In this document: one piece after another, positions 9,901-16,797 of the stretch
Layout of the letters: each line of letters opens with the position of its first letter
Numbering within the stretch: position 1 is the stretch's first letter
Origin: an uncultured Clostridia bacterium
Lineage (GTDB): Bacteria; Bacillota; Clostridia; Christensenellales; Borkfalkiaceae
DNA length: 37,501 nt
Assembly: GCA_947629575.1 (NCBI GenBank)
Contig: CANREF010000016.1
Span: 1 to 37,501 of the forward strand
Direction: 5' to 3'
Notes under the pieces: model-generated
The model's database searches: none
The model's input: the letters and a program-made list of their open reading frames with translations, nothing else
Told to the model about the DNA's origin: nothing
Position numbers and translations under genes: made by a program

Positions 9901-10688
9901 CCGACAGTGCCGTCCTTTACGGCGATCTGCGTATCGGCATACAGGCTGCCCGCGTATTTATAGAAGGTCTTGCCGAGGTAGACCTCGCCGACGGTGAGGC
10001 CCTGATCCCACGCCGTGCCGTTGAATGCGCCGTAGCCGATCTCCTCCACGCCGTCGCCGCCGCTCACCGTAGCGAGCGCGCCGCAGCTGCGGAAGGCGCG
10101 CGCACCGATCTTCTTCACGCTTGCGGGAAGGCGCAGGCCGCGGATGGCGGGTTGATAGGCAAAGCCCTCTTCCGCGATCGCAACGACCGCCTTTCCCTCA
10201 TGTTCCGCGGGAAGGATGACGTCCTGCGGAAGGGTCTCGTTGGGTTTGACGGAGATCTCCACGCCGCCCTCCACGTCTTTGAAGGCGAAGAAGGTCTCGG
10301 CGGTCGCGTCCGCGTCCTTCCAGCGGGCGTATACCGTCGTGTCCGCCGTGATCGCCCCGTCGAAGTCGAACGGGGTGGTAAGGTCGGCCTCGAACCAGCC
10401 GTCGAACACATAGCCGTCCTTTACGGGGTCGGAGGGCTTTACGATCTTTCCGCCCTCCTCGACCGCCTGTTTGGGAAGGGCGTTCCCGCCGTCCGTCTCG
10501 AAGGAGACGACATAGCTCGTAATGGGAAGCAGTTCGCCGCACACATCGCAATAGCCGTTCCCGTCGGCGTCGATATGCTCATTGTGAGGCTGCTGCTCCT
10601 CCTCGCCGCAGGCGGCAAAGCCCGCGGCCGCCGTTCCCATGCAAAATACCGTGAGAAGCGCCAAGAGTGCTTTCTTTTTTCCTTTCAT
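3903..10688 (-). CDS. Giant BspA-type LRR lipoprotein with nine Listeria-Bacteroides (InlB B) repeats
   Basis: A 2261-residue surface lipoprotein of unknown ligand. A signal peptide ends at lipobox F-A-A-C (Cys27), followed by a small HxxH...CDVCG motif (47-50). B-repeats (pattern VTFxTGEG...GWYxD...FDF...TTxYAKW) occur at about 59-124, 355-493 (two), 1030-1250 (three) and 1543-1780 (three). Between and after them are six LRR_5 blocks (IGxYAFYGCxxLxxVTIGENVTEIG type), several ending in a cap of the form TPPTL...VPxxxVxTYKxxxxW. There is no LPxTG or SLH anchor. SD GGAGG; it starts 12 bp after the 315-residue gene, so it is cotranscribed with the amylase gene. Carbohydrate or host-protein binding is possible; function is unknown. 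A long open frame on the opposite strand is a codon-bias shadow. Confidence 0.92.
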   Translation of the reverse strand: MKGKKKALLALLTVFCMGTAAAGFAACGEEEQQPHNEHIDADGNGYCDVCGELLPITSYVVSFETDGGNALPKQAVEEGGKIVKPSDPVKDGYVFDGWFEADLTTPFDFDGAITADTTVYARWKDADATAETFFAFKDVEGGVEISVKPNETLPQDVILPAEHEGKAVVAIAEEGFAYQPAIRGLRLPASVKKIGARAFRSCGALATVSGGDGVEEIGYGAFNGTAWDQGLTVGEVYLGKTFYKYAGSLYADTQIAVKDGTVGIAAGAFEGLSRLVGVTLPETVTNIGAYAFNGTGLLSVTVNAATPALLGANALQDFGGNVFVPQASVETYKAAEGWKRFAGSIFAIGTAEQTFVVTFSAEGAENVPAAQNVKGFEKAAAPAQNPSKSGFDFGGWFKDEDCTLPFDFESPITENTTLYAKFGKFFNVTFSTGEGASTEASQHVEEGKTAKKPATNPTKEGCEFMGWYRDEACTKEFDFDAPITAETTVYAKFLANGVNYTGTGDYAGWEIENGALKSYTGSKTDIKIPKELTRLDSITQIVYNSLGGSRQVSDLKGIKSITVEEGSTAFKVVNNTLMSYDETVIYYCFKASTLKYEKAVKIAPYAFAGIAATGGAPYMTLFGFSDNLIEVGDYAFYQFTALNGAYDSLFGSVEKVGKYAFFDTAFETIYCNAKYVGESAFEVNGNIAQQYTMIKEIRLPNIVTIADRAFAIQVMGVASAKGGCKKIVIGESCETIGVGAFTWNVQKSDLDIILQGKKLPVIANASFGQTGNNENQYHTHRYVYVRESMLNAAKHENAYLGYYLGFFTEDGWGLREDGSFAFYEGNMENVTLPAAVKSLDTVLDLFSTTANLEKCTSFTVAQDNEDFKMQDGALVSTDGKTLYGYFGGGTGNFTAVTEVKPYAFYNRLKAGASVTFGKPETVGEYAFYGCAGLTSFTPFEDLAEVAAHAFEKSGLTSASLVNPALTAIGDGAFAGCANLKLYIKLLTPPTLPAKAVESTCELYVPQEIVETYKSAWASYAEQVKADTNTHVYTVDFATGEGGTEIDNQQYLTGGKVVRPETDPTREGYYFDGWYTKDGSASSDWGSEFDFAGFSVTQNTTVYAKWTKGVTVTYDTGESGAEVESEMLYPGKTATQPETPKWKGHVFRGWYKDEQCSEGQEFDFTKDTVTEDTTLHAKWESGKIVTFSTGDGGSEVEEQPVAPGEKVTRPAEDPTRPGYKFVDWYTKDGTESGDWGEKFNFETYEMGNSDLTLYAKWEENFWEVDENGKLTHYYGPTDTVALPDTVKSIDKILDIFGTAAKLSACTSFTLTGNSTSFKMQSGALLSYDGTTLYAFFGDEGTELTWENVTTIGEYAFYGHLKADKTLAFSKDLKTVGAHAFEGTAITKFTPFENVETIGADTFKSTKLVDIVWNTTGAVTAAFGSITTLKTVKFMKATSVAANAFTGSSAITTIYLGDKMKTIGQAAFYSAGNGKHRVDVYSYATTPPTLYKTSSVKSTEHPFGGDGSKSYVYFHVPNSALTTYKQSTRVNWNWYAASHYSAIEVAVTYHMGEGEGAPAAPTAKVYWGSTFNEPATPKWKGKIFAGWYTDAACSEDNQYTAFGTIIKEESLELWAKWEENGLWVEFNVGEGASAVDWQPLRSGEKATEPDAPTKAGYEFLGWYTKDGTDTQDWGEQFNFESEVKENTTLYAKWEKGALVTFDLNGGTKPSGVTWQATQTIKKGEHVTAPAKNPTRSGWVFEGWWTKDGDEDGDWGREFNFETDTVSDDITLYAKWNPWVLDDEGYLKSYAGAKTGTIEIPANIKIKDITALLGTSVSSFPKEAITITVAAENTFLKVEGKALVSYDGTTLYYYFGTEESFSSETITTLAPYAFAVNSTFTAKDTLTSVTLTKVTAISEYCFYYRGGLETLSFGTLTEIGANSFSNAKVASFDLFKDLTAIPERAFTGAIFVNKELTVNAATIGEMAFYKAGFTKLTLGENVTDIGSNGFNGLAHGAIVILNCTNVPTINANYPFGHGDTSSFNGIFVVPQGKIDTYKESGNFKAKFSTAKYVEAGSYDEVDGGWAVDKSGKLLTYYGDLATIVIPKEVKSMDGILDIFGASANIATCTSLTVAEESTSFKVENDMLVDYATGKIVYMYLAKTAPADLSTFTEIKPYAFYNKTAITSVTLTAVTKIGNYAFYGCSALKTITIGENVTEIGSYAFGSIATGTICTINATTPPTLGTYVFGTTPSKVNVKVPSASVDAYKAASSWSLYKSRVTAIS

Positions 10689-10700
10689 TTTCTTTCCTCC

Positions 10701-11648
10701 TTATGCTTTCCGCTCGATATACACGCTGAGCTGACCCGATTTCGTCGAAGAAGAGCCGTAGTTGACCTTGATATAGATACGGAAAGTCATGGTCACCTGT
10801 TGGATATACGCCATCTCGAACTCTTCGCCGTCCTCCACGACGCCGCTGCCGTCGAGGCCGTAGCTATCCGCAAAGAGATAGTTCGACGTCCTGTTGCTCC
10901 CGCTCGCCTCGAGCGCGTTCGGGAAGTACTTGTAGGTCGGGCCGACGAGAGGCTTGGGATAGGCGACGGGTTTCGCGTCGCCGTTTTCGGGGTCGACATT
11001 GGTGAGATACACCTTGATGCGGTCGTTCTTTCTGAGGGTGAAGTACTCGTTGAAGAACTGCACTGGAGTGCCGTAGCCCATGTCGTCCACCGCCCATGCG
11101 TCGGTGCCCGAAACGAGGAGCGGGATCACTTCCTGCGTGTCGTCCTCATGGGTGACGAGCATGAAATTCTTCTCGCCGCCGCCCACTTGTTCGGTGGGAG
11201 CTGCGGGTTCATGCCGCTGCGAGAGCGCCGCGCGGAAATCCGCATACAGATAGAGCGGCTGTTCGGTTTCGGGAACGACGTCCGTATAGGTGACGGAGGC
11301 GTTCACGATGTACCACCACCCCTGAAATACGAAGGGTTCACCCTCTTTGTCCGTCTTTTCCGTTACGGGAGTGGGAAGCTGCTCTCCCACCGCCCCCGCC
11401 TTGTAGACGTTGGGCTCTGCTTCGAGGTGAAGTTCCCCCTTCTCCTTCGCGGAAAGCGCCGTCGCGCCCTCCACGGTGTTATACTTGGTCTCCTTCGCCG
11501 CCGCATCGTACCACGAGCCGGGGATGAGATAGACCTGCGCTGCGGGCGTAGCCGCGGGCGCGTCCTCCGCCGTGACGGAGAGCGCGATGCCTGCCGTGCA
11601 GCCCGCAAAAAGCGCCGTTGCCATTGCAATGGATAATAACTTTTTCAT
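10701..11648 (-). CDS. Secreted protein of unknown function with a B-repeat-like N-terminal region
   Basis: A 315-residue exported protein. The N-terminus is a signal peptide; cleavage could be at VTA-ED (residues ~27/28), or lipidation at the early L-F-A-G-C (Cys17), the former seeming more likely given the hydrophobic residues that follow. Residues ~38-140 (YLIPGSWYDAAAKETKY ... GEPFVFQGWWYIVNAS ... LYLYADFRA) have the strand pattern of the Listeria-Bacteroides repeat in the flanking proteins. The C-terminal half (DRIKVYLTNVDPENGD, TMTFRIYIKVNYG) looks beta-rich and may be a carbohydrate-binding fold, but I recognise no named family. SD AAGGAGG; 12 bp from each of its two neighbours, so it belongs to the amylase operon. 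Confidence 0.8.
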   Translation of the reverse strand: MKKLLSIAMATALFAGCTAGIALSVTAEDAPAATPAAQVYLIPGSWYDAAAKETKYNTVEGATALSAKEKGELHLEAEPNVYKAGAVGEQLPTPVTEKTDKEGEPFVFQGWWYIVNASVTYTDVVPETEQPLYLYADFRAALSQRHEPAAPTEQVGGGEKNFMLVTHEDDTQEVIPLLVSGTDAWAVDDMGYGTPVQFFNEYFTLRKNDRIKVYLTNVDPENGDAKPVAYPKPLVGPTYKYFPNALEASGSNRTSNYLFADSYGLDGSGVVEDGEEFEMAYIQQVTMTFRIYIKVNYGSSSTKSGQLSVYIERKA

Positions 11649-11660
11649 GCTCTTTCCTCC

Positions 11661-14411
11661 TTATACAGAATAGATCGCGAACGTGTAGGCGGGAACGCTT
11701 GAGCCCGAGAAGCCCGTGCCGTTCGTCGCATACACGAGGACGCCGCCCGATTTGTCCGTTTGCTTGCCGCCCGAGGTCGCGTTCAGGAACATGCGCCACG
11801 TATTTTCGCCGTCGGTCACTTCCCAAACCATGAGGTTGTAATCCTTGTCTTTGGAATCGGTCGAAGTGAGAATGGTCACCGTGCCGTTTCTGAGCGGCGA
11901 GTCGGCGCGCTTGCGCGCGGCGATGATGTTCTTATAGGCGTTGTAGATGGAATCTTTGTCCGCCTTCTGCTGTTCGAGGCCGTCCATCTGCTTGTTCCAC
12001 TTATCCCATTCGCTGTAATAGCCGTTGAAGCCGATCGGGAAGTAGCAAGTGGGGTCGCTCTCGTCCTGCCACCCGTAGGTGTAAGTGCCGTCCTCATTTG
12101 CGGAATTCCCCGTACTCGTCCACTTGTAGGGCTGACGAAGCCATCTATCCTCGTGGCCGCTTCCTTCGCCCGGCGCGTTCGCCGTCTTTTCGCCCGTCAT
12201 GCCGAGCTCGTCGCCCGCGTAGATCCACGTGATGCCGGGCATGGAGAGGCAGATGCCCGCCCAGAGTTTGGCAAGTTTGCCCGTCGTCGCATAGAGGCTG
12301 TCGGTCATCGTCTGTTCGATCCAGTCCGCCTTCGCGAGATTGCGCGTCGCCGTCAAACGGTTGCGGGCGCGGGTGACGTCGTGGTTGGAAGTAAAGATGC
12401 CGTCGATGTAGTCGTTACGGTACAGATTGAAGTCGAACTGCGCCGCGACATAGCTCTGCATCCCCTTGTTGTTGTAGTCCTTGCCGTTGGTGGAGTCGAA
12501 GGCGACCGTCGCGATCGCGCCCGACATATCGTAATAGAAATTAAAGTTGAACTGGCTGTCCAATCCCTCGTAGAGCTGAGCGATGTGGATGGGGTCGCCG
12601 TTGAAGTTCTCCGCAAGGAGCAGGGCGTTGGGATAGCTCGCCTTGAGTTTTGCGTTGAACTCCGTGAAGAAGTTCGCGTCCTTCTTCACGTCGTAGGAAT
12701 AGTCCCCCGCCGTAGAGCCGATGACAGAGCCGTCCGAATAGTCGCGCACGATCTGGCTCGAATGGTCGGGATTCTCGTTCACCATGTAGATGTGCTTGGC
12801 GGCGTCGAGGCGGAAGCCGTCGAGACCGAAGCTCATCCAATAGAGCGCGATATCCAGAATGGCGTCGCGGACCGCCTGATAGTCGAAGTTGAGCTCGGGC
12901 ATGGAACTTCCGAAGGACGAATAGAAATAGTAGCCGTTGCTGTCCTTATACCATTGATTCTTGGCGGCTTGGTCGGTGAGAGAGTTCACGTATTCCTCGC
13001 TCTGCCATGTGTAGAAACTGCGGTAGTCGATGACCTTCAGGCTGCCGTCGGGCATCTTCACCGTCTCCTTCTGCAGCTTGGAACTCTTCACGAACCAAGG
13101 GTTGGAGGTCGAAGTGTGGTTGAGCACGAAGTCCATCAAAACCTTCATGCCCCTCTTGTGCGCCTCGGTGAGAAGCTCGCGGTAGTCTTCGAGCGTGCCG
13201 AAGCGGGGATCTACCGTGAAGTAGTCCTGAATGTCGTAGCCGTGATAGCTGTTCGACTGCTGGAAGGGCGTGAGCCAAAGGGTGTCCACGCCGAAGGCCT
13301 TCAGCTCGTCGAGCTTGGAGATCACCCCCTGAAGATCGCCCATGCCGTCGTTGTCGCTGTCCGCAAACGACGCCATGAAGATCTGATAGCCGACCGAGTT
13401 TTCCTCCCAGCCCTCGGCTACGGGCTGTTGAGGATAGAGATCGCTGTTCCCCTTGTTGGAAACGACGTCATGTTTGGAGACCGCCGCCCCCGGTTCGAGA
13501 CCCGCATACGGATCGAACACGGAGAAGGATTCATAGGTGGGCGTGCCCGCCTGCCCTTCGTTCTGGCGGATGAACCAGTGATAGTCCCCTCCGTCGCGGA
13601 CGGCCTTCTCGAGCTGGAAGGTGATATCGCCGCTGTCGTTCACCCAGAAGCCCTGCCCGTGCAGACGGCTGTCATGGGAGAACAGCTGCACGCCGATGTA
13701 ATTCGTGCCCGAGTAGTTGACATGGCTCGACTTATGGGTGCGCGTCGCGCTGTCCCAGCCGCCGTCGTCCCACTGTCCGTCGAGATAGATGTCGTAGACG
13801 GCGCCGCTCTCGTCGATCTTCATGGGATAGAACGTCCTCCCCTCGCTCGGCACGGGGTTGTATTCCCACACCCAGAGCCCCCAATCGCCATAGACGGCGG
13901 AATCGATGGGCTCGTCGTAGGAATGGGTCGCAGCGTCATAGGACGCGTTCACCGTACCGTTCTCGTTCGCGTCGTGCGCGGCGCGCAGATAGTGGACATA
14001 GAGGTGGCGCGCCTCGCCCCAGTCGAGTTCTTCCTCGTACTTGGCGGCGATATTGCCCGCGTCCGTCTCCTTCCACTTTGCGGTGAGGGTGAGATCTTTG
14101 GTCACTCTGTCCGTCGAGAACGTCCACTCGCTGTCGCCGTTGAACCAGCCCGCGATCTCGTGCCCCTCCCAGTAGCTCTCCTGCGGGATCACCGCAGTCT
14201 CTCCGCTCATAACGAGCGTCTTCTCGGGGGTGATCGTCACCCCTGCCGCCTTCGCTTCCGCGCCCACGTCATACGTCACCGTATAATTGAGCGGTTCGCG
14301 CTCTGCCGGCTCGGGCGTCGTGTTCGGATCTACGGTCTCGCCGCAGCCCGCCAGACACCCGAGCGCAAGAATGAGCGACATCGCAATGCAGCCCAAACTC
14401 CTCTTCTTCAT
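11661..14411 (-). CDS. Cell-surface GH13 amylase/pullulanase-type lipoprotein
   Basis: Hydrolyses alpha-1,4 (perhaps also alpha-1,6) glucan at the cell surface. Lipobox C-L-A-G-C (Cys23). Residues ~41-114 form a Listeria-Bacteroides-type repeat (VTYDVGAE ... GWFNGDSEWTF ... LTLTAKWK). Residues ~135-285 resemble the CBM41/pullulanase-associated domain (HLYVHYLRA, DWGLWVWEYNP). The GH13 barrel runs from ~338 (SVGYQIFMASFADSD): region I D427-FVLN-H432, region II GFRLD536AAKH (nucleophile), region III LLAE601NF (acid/base), region IV SNHD678. All catalytic residues are present. 916 residues, SD AAGGAGG. It is first in the operon, behind a promoter overlapped by a LacI-type operator candidate. Exact specificity cannot be fixed from sequence. 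Confidence 0.93.
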   Translation of the reverse strand: MKKRSLGCIAMSLILALGCLAGCGETVDPNTTPEPAEREPLNYTVTYDVGAEAKAAGVTITPEKTLVMSGETAVIPQESYWEGHEIAGWFNGDSEWTFSTDRVTKDLTLTAKWKETDAGNIAAKYEEELDWGEARHLYVHYLRAAHDANENGTVNASYDAATHSYDEPIDSAVYGDWGLWVWEYNPVPSEGRTFYPMKIDESGAVYDIYLDGQWDDGGWDSATRTHKSSHVNYSGTNYIGVQLFSHDSRLHGQGFWVNDSGDITFQLEKAVRDGGDYHWFIRQNEGQAGTPTYESFSVFDPYAGLEPGAAVSKHDVVSNKGNSDLYPQQPVAEGWEENSVGYQIFMASFADSDNDGMGDLQGVISKLDELKAFGVDTLWLTPFQQSNSYHGYDIQDYFTVDPRFGTLEDYRELLTEAHKRGMKVLMDFVLNHTSTSNPWFVKSSKLQKETVKMPDGSLKVIDYRSFYTWQSEEYVNSLTDQAAKNQWYKDSNGYYFYSSFGSSMPELNFDYQAVRDAILDIALYWMSFGLDGFRLDAAKHIYMVNENPDHSSQIVRDYSDGSVIGSTAGDYSYDVKKDANFFTEFNAKLKASYPNALLLAENFNGDPIHIAQLYEGLDSQFNFNFYYDMSGAIATVAFDSTNGKDYNNKGMQSYVAAQFDFNLYRNDYIDGIFTSNHDVTRARNRLTATRNLAKADWIEQTMTDSLYATTGKLAKLWAGICLSMPGITWIYAGDELGMTGEKTANAPGEGSGHEDRWLRQPYKWTSTGNSANEDGTYTYGWQDESDPTCYFPIGFNGYYSEWDKWNKQMDGLEQQKADKDSIYNAYKNIIAARKRADSPLRNGTVTILTSTDSKDKDYNLMVWEVTDGENTWRMFLNATSGGKQTDKSGGVLVYATNGTGFSGSSVPAYTFAIYSV

Positions 14412-14443
14412 AGCTTCCTCCTTGTTATTTTTTTCGGCAAACC

Positions 14444-14462
14444 GTTTAGTAAACCAGTTTAC
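14444..14462. promoter_or_regulatory. LacI-type operator candidate at the amylase promoter
   Basis: Two overlapping inverted repeats: GTTTA-G-TAAAC (14444-14454) and GTAAAC-CA-GTTTAC (14449-14462). The second has perfect 6-bp arms and covers the -10 box, which is the classic site for a LacI-family repressor. The regulator at 1158-1964 is the obvious candidate to bind it. Confidence 0.55.
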
Positions 14463-14484
14463 CTAACTTCCAAATAAAACACAA
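14456..14484 (-). promoter_or_regulatory. Promoter of the amylase operon
   Basis: Minus strand -35 TTGTGT (14479-14484), 17-bp spacer, -10 TAAACT (14456-14461). The transcript would begin near 14449 and reach ATG 14411 through an AAGGAGG site. Assignment rests on spacing and on the overlapping operator. Confidence 0.5.
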
Positions 14485-14543
14485 AATCTGCGGAACAGCT
14501 TTTTTGTTTCCGCGTATTTTGTGAAAAATGAAAAAATTATGTT

Positions 14544-14564
14544 CACCTAATATGGTATTAGGTG
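14544..14564. promoter_or_regulatory. 21-bp palindrome upstream of the amylase gene (copy 1)
   Basis: Perfect 9-bp arms CACCTAATA/TATTAGGTG with a 3-bp centre. The same palindrome, one base different, lies 147 bp to the right at 14691-14711. It could be an operator or part of an RNA structure. Confidence 0.5.
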
Positions 14565-14646
14565 CAAAAAATTCTTATAAATAGGAAAGAGCAAAGATGA
14601 AAACAAACAAAAATAGGAAATATTTCAAGTTTTTTCCGAAAACCTA

Positions 14647-14675
14647 TTGACAATTTTCCGCGTTTGTAGTATCAT
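14647..14675 (+). promoter_or_regulatory. Strong plus-strand promoter with no gene downstream
   Basis: TTGACA (14647-14652), 17-bp spacer, TATCAT (14670-14675). It points right, toward the terminator-like palindrome 14 bp further on and then the 3' end of tsf; no plus-strand ORF follows. It may produce a very short RNA. Confidence 0.5.
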
Positions 14676-14688
14676 ACCGATAGAAAAA

Positions 14689-14719
14689 GCCACCTAATAC
14701 CATAATAGGTGGCTTTTTT
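14689..14719. terminator. Palindrome copy 2, bidirectional terminator-like hairpin
   Basis: GCCACCTA...TAGGTGGC (14689-14713) followed by six T on the plus strand and preceded by five A, which serve as a T-run on the minus strand. It can end the rpsB-tsf transcript on the minus strand and the short plus-strand RNA from the promoter at 14647. Confidence 0.6.
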
Positions 14720-14768
14720 GCGTATCAACGGCCGCGTTCCCGCCGATCGCGGCGTCCGCAATATAGCA

Positions 14769-14795
14769 AGACAGCCGCCCAAAGGGCGGCTGTCT
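14769..14795 (-). terminator. Strong hairpin after tsf
   Basis: AGACAGCCGCCC-AAA-GGGCGGCTGTCT, a perfect 12-bp stem 26 nt past the tsf stop, with only a weak U-run. A second smaller hairpin, CGTTCGCA-A-TGCGAACG (14802-14818), sits between it and the stop codon. Confidence 0.65.
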
Positions 14796-14820
14796 TACAA
14801 ACGTTCGCAATGCGAACGGA

Positions 14821-15726
14821 TCATTTCTTCATCGCTTCGACCTGCTTGGCGACTTCTTCGGAAAGATCTTCGCTCTTCTTTTCGATGCCCTGCCCCATGA
14901 CGAAGAAGCAGAACTCCTTGAGCTGAATGGGAGTGTGCTTTGCGACATTGGCGATGAGCTCCTTCACGGTGATGGAATCGTCCTTGACGAACTTCTGCTC
15001 GAGAAGGCAATTCTCCTCGTAGAACTTCTTGATCTTGCCGAGCACGATCTTTTCGGCGATCGCCTCGGGCTTGCCCTCGTTCATGACTTCCTTCTTGAGG
15101 ATCTCCTTTTCGTGCTCGATGGTCTCGGCGGAGACTTCGGAAGCGTCGGCATACTGCGGCTTTGCAAATGCGACATGAAGGGCGATGTTGTGAGCGAGCT
15201 CTTTCGTCTCCTCCGTCTCGGTGCAGGCGAAGTTGAGCATGACGCCCATAGTGCCGCCGAGGTGAATATAGGTCTCGATGAGACCTGCGCTCTCATACAG
15301 CTTGAAACGGCGGACGGAGATCTTTTCGCCGATGACGCCCGTCTGCTCCTGCAGGAACTGGTCTACGCTCTTGCCGCCCATATCGAGGGAAAGGAGTTCC
15401 TCGACGGTCGCGGGCTTCTTGGCGACGAGCACTTTGAGGACTTCTTCCACAAGCGCATGGAACTTATCTCCCTTTGCAACGAAGTCGGACTCGCAGTTGA
15501 CTTCGAGGAGAGCGCCCACGCCGCCCTCTACGCGGGAAGCGACGATGCCCTCCGCCGCGATCTTGCTGGCGCGCTTTGCGGCTTTCGCGATCCCTCTTTC
15601 CCGAAGGAGCTCCGCCGCCTTGTTGCTGTCGCCGTCGGCGTCGATGAGCGCCTTCTTGCAATCGAGCATTCCTGCGCCCGTCTGTTCACGGAGCGCCATA
15701 ACATCCTTTGCGGTAAACTCTGCCAT
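14821..15726 (-). CDS. tsf: Translation elongation factor Ts
   Basis: Nucleotide exchange factor that recycles EF-Tu-GDP to EF-Tu-GTP. The N-terminal UBA-like domain (FTAKDVMALREQTGAGMLDCKKAL) and the EF-Tu contact motif (CESDFVAKGDKF) are clear, followed by the two core subdomains. At 301 residues the length is normal. It is 21 bp downstream of rpsB and in the same direction, the conserved rpsB-tsf operon. Confidence 0.98.
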   Translation of the reverse strand: MAEFTAKDVMALREQTGAGMLDCKKALIDADGDSNKAAELLRERGIAKAAKRASKIAAEGIVASRVEGGVGALLEVNCESDFVAKGDKFHALVEEVLKVLVAKKPATVEELLSLDMGGKSVDQFLQEQTGVIGEKISVRRFKLYESAGLIETYIHLGGTMGVMLNFACTETEETKELAHNIALHVAFAKPQYADASEVSAETIEHEKEILKKEVMNEGKPEAIAEKIVLGKIKKFYEENCLLEQKFVKDDSITVKELIANVAKHTPIQLKEFCFFVMGQGIEKKSEDLSEEVAKQVEAMKK

Positions 15727-15747
15727 ATCTGTATTCTCCTTGAAATT

Positions 15748-16551
15748 TTACTCTTCTACGGAAGCCGCTGCCTCTGCGGGAGCGGGGGTCTCTTCGGGCG
15801 CTTTTTCGGCGGGAACTTCTGCCGTCTCGGCGGGGACTTCTGCGGGCTCTTCCTCGACCTCGAACGTGCCGCCCTCGTTCGCCTCGATGACCGCGTTCGC
15901 GATGACGGACGAAATGAGCTTAATGGCGCGGATCGCGTCGTCGTTGCCGGGGATCACGTAATCGATGAGGTCGGGATCGCAGTTGGTATCGGTGATCGCG
16001 ACGATCGGAATGTGCAGTTTGCGGGCTTCGGCGACGGCGATGTCCTCTTCATGCGGGTCTACGACAAACATGAGCCCGGGAAGGGAACGCATGTTCTTGA
16101 TGCCGCCGAGGTTTTCCTGCAGCTTCGCCATTTCTTTTTTGAGGCCCAGAACTTCCTTCTTGGGAAGAAGGTCGAACTCACCGCTCTCTTCCATCCGTTC
16201 GAGCTTTTCGAGATAATCGATACGGCCGCGGATGGTCTTGAAGTTGGTGAGGCAACCGCCTAACCAACGGGAATTGACATAGTACTGCCCGCAGCGCTCC
16301 GCCTCTTCCTTGATGGCGTCCTGCGCCTGACGCTTAGTGCCCACGAAGAGCACGGTCTTGCCCGACTTGACCATCTCGACAACGTAAGCATACGCCTCTT
16401 CGACGAGTTTGGCGGTCTTTTCGAGGTCGATGATGTGAATGTCGTGACGGGCGGCGAAGATGTATTTCTTCATCTTCGGGTTCCACTTTCTCGTCTGGTG
16501 TCCGAAATGGACGCCCGCTTCGAGAAGCTGTTTCATGGTGATAACTGCCAT
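15748..16551 (-). CDS. rpsB: 30S ribosomal protein S2
   Basis: Small-subunit protein S2. The sequence begins [26 protein letters not shown], the family signature, and includes [17 protein letters not shown] and [26 protein letters not shown]. The start is ATG 16551 with GGAGG 8 nt upstream; an in-frame extension upstream is leader sequence, not protein. The C-terminal ~35 residues are an Ala/Pro/Glu-rich low-complexity tail ([15 protein letters not shown]), longer than in most S2 proteins and probably disordered. First gene of the rpsB-tsf operon. Confidence 0.98.
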   Translation of the reverse strand: MAVITMKQLLEAGVHFGHQTRKWNPKMKKYIFAARHDIHIIDLEKTAKLVEEAYAYVVEMVKSGKTVLFVGTKRQAQDAIKEEAERCGQYYVNSRWLGGCLTNFKTIRGRIDYLEKLERMEESGEFDLLPKKEVLGLKKEMAKLQENLGGIKNMRSLPGLMFVVDPHEEDIAVAEARKLHIPIVAITDTNCDPDLIDYVIPGNDDAIRAIKLISSVIANAVIEANEGGTFEVEEEPAEVPAETAEVPAEKAPEETPAPAEAAASVEE

Positions 16552-16659
16552 AAACGATCCTCCGTTGTTCCTCCCCTCCCTGCGGCAGTTCCGCTCCTTC
16601 CCGCACAGAAGTTGGATTTTGCGGGCACGGCGAGCGGCGCAGAAGAAGGTGTGGATTTT

Positions 16660-16676
16660 GTCTGCACCTTGCAGAC
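16660..16676 (-). promoter_or_regulatory. Leader hairpin of rpsB
   Basis: GTCTGC-ACCTT-GCAGAC (6-bp stem) starts a few bases after the predicted transcription start, in a leader of about 125 nt. Such leaders often serve S2 feedback control, but this one is not matched to a known family here. Confidence 0.4.
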
Positions 16677-16682
16677 TGAACA

Positions 16683-16711
16683 AGTATAACACACCCGAAA
16701 AAATTTTGCAA
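16683..16711 (-). promoter_or_regulatory. Promoter of rpsB-tsf
   Basis: Minus strand TTGCAA (16706-16711), 17-bp spacer, TATACT (16683-16688). Confidence 0.7.
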
Positions 16712-16747
16712 GCTCTTTTGCGGGGGTATATGGAAAATTTCGGAAAA

Positions 16748-16782
16748 GCCGCTGCGCCGCGAACAATTCGCGGCGCAGCGGC
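16748..16782 (-). terminator. Terminator of the 263-residue lipoprotein gene
   Basis: A perfect 16-bp stem (GCCGCTGCGCCGCGAA and its complement around CAA) 16 nt past the stop codon, followed by TTTT on the minus strand. Confidence 0.8.
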
Positions 16783-16797
16783 AATATATTGTATTTT

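Noticed and set aside
6045-11636. 1863-codon open frame on the plus strand, opposite the giant LRR gene and the 315-residue gene
   Set aside because: It is antisense to clear lipoproteins, is rich in Arg/Val/Glu as expected from reading biased codons backwards, has no domain and no ribosome site. It crosses the boundary of two real genes.
11760-14477. 905-codon plus-strand frame opposite the amylase gene
   Set aside because: Antisense shadow of an enzyme with complete GH13 motifs; no recognisable protein features.
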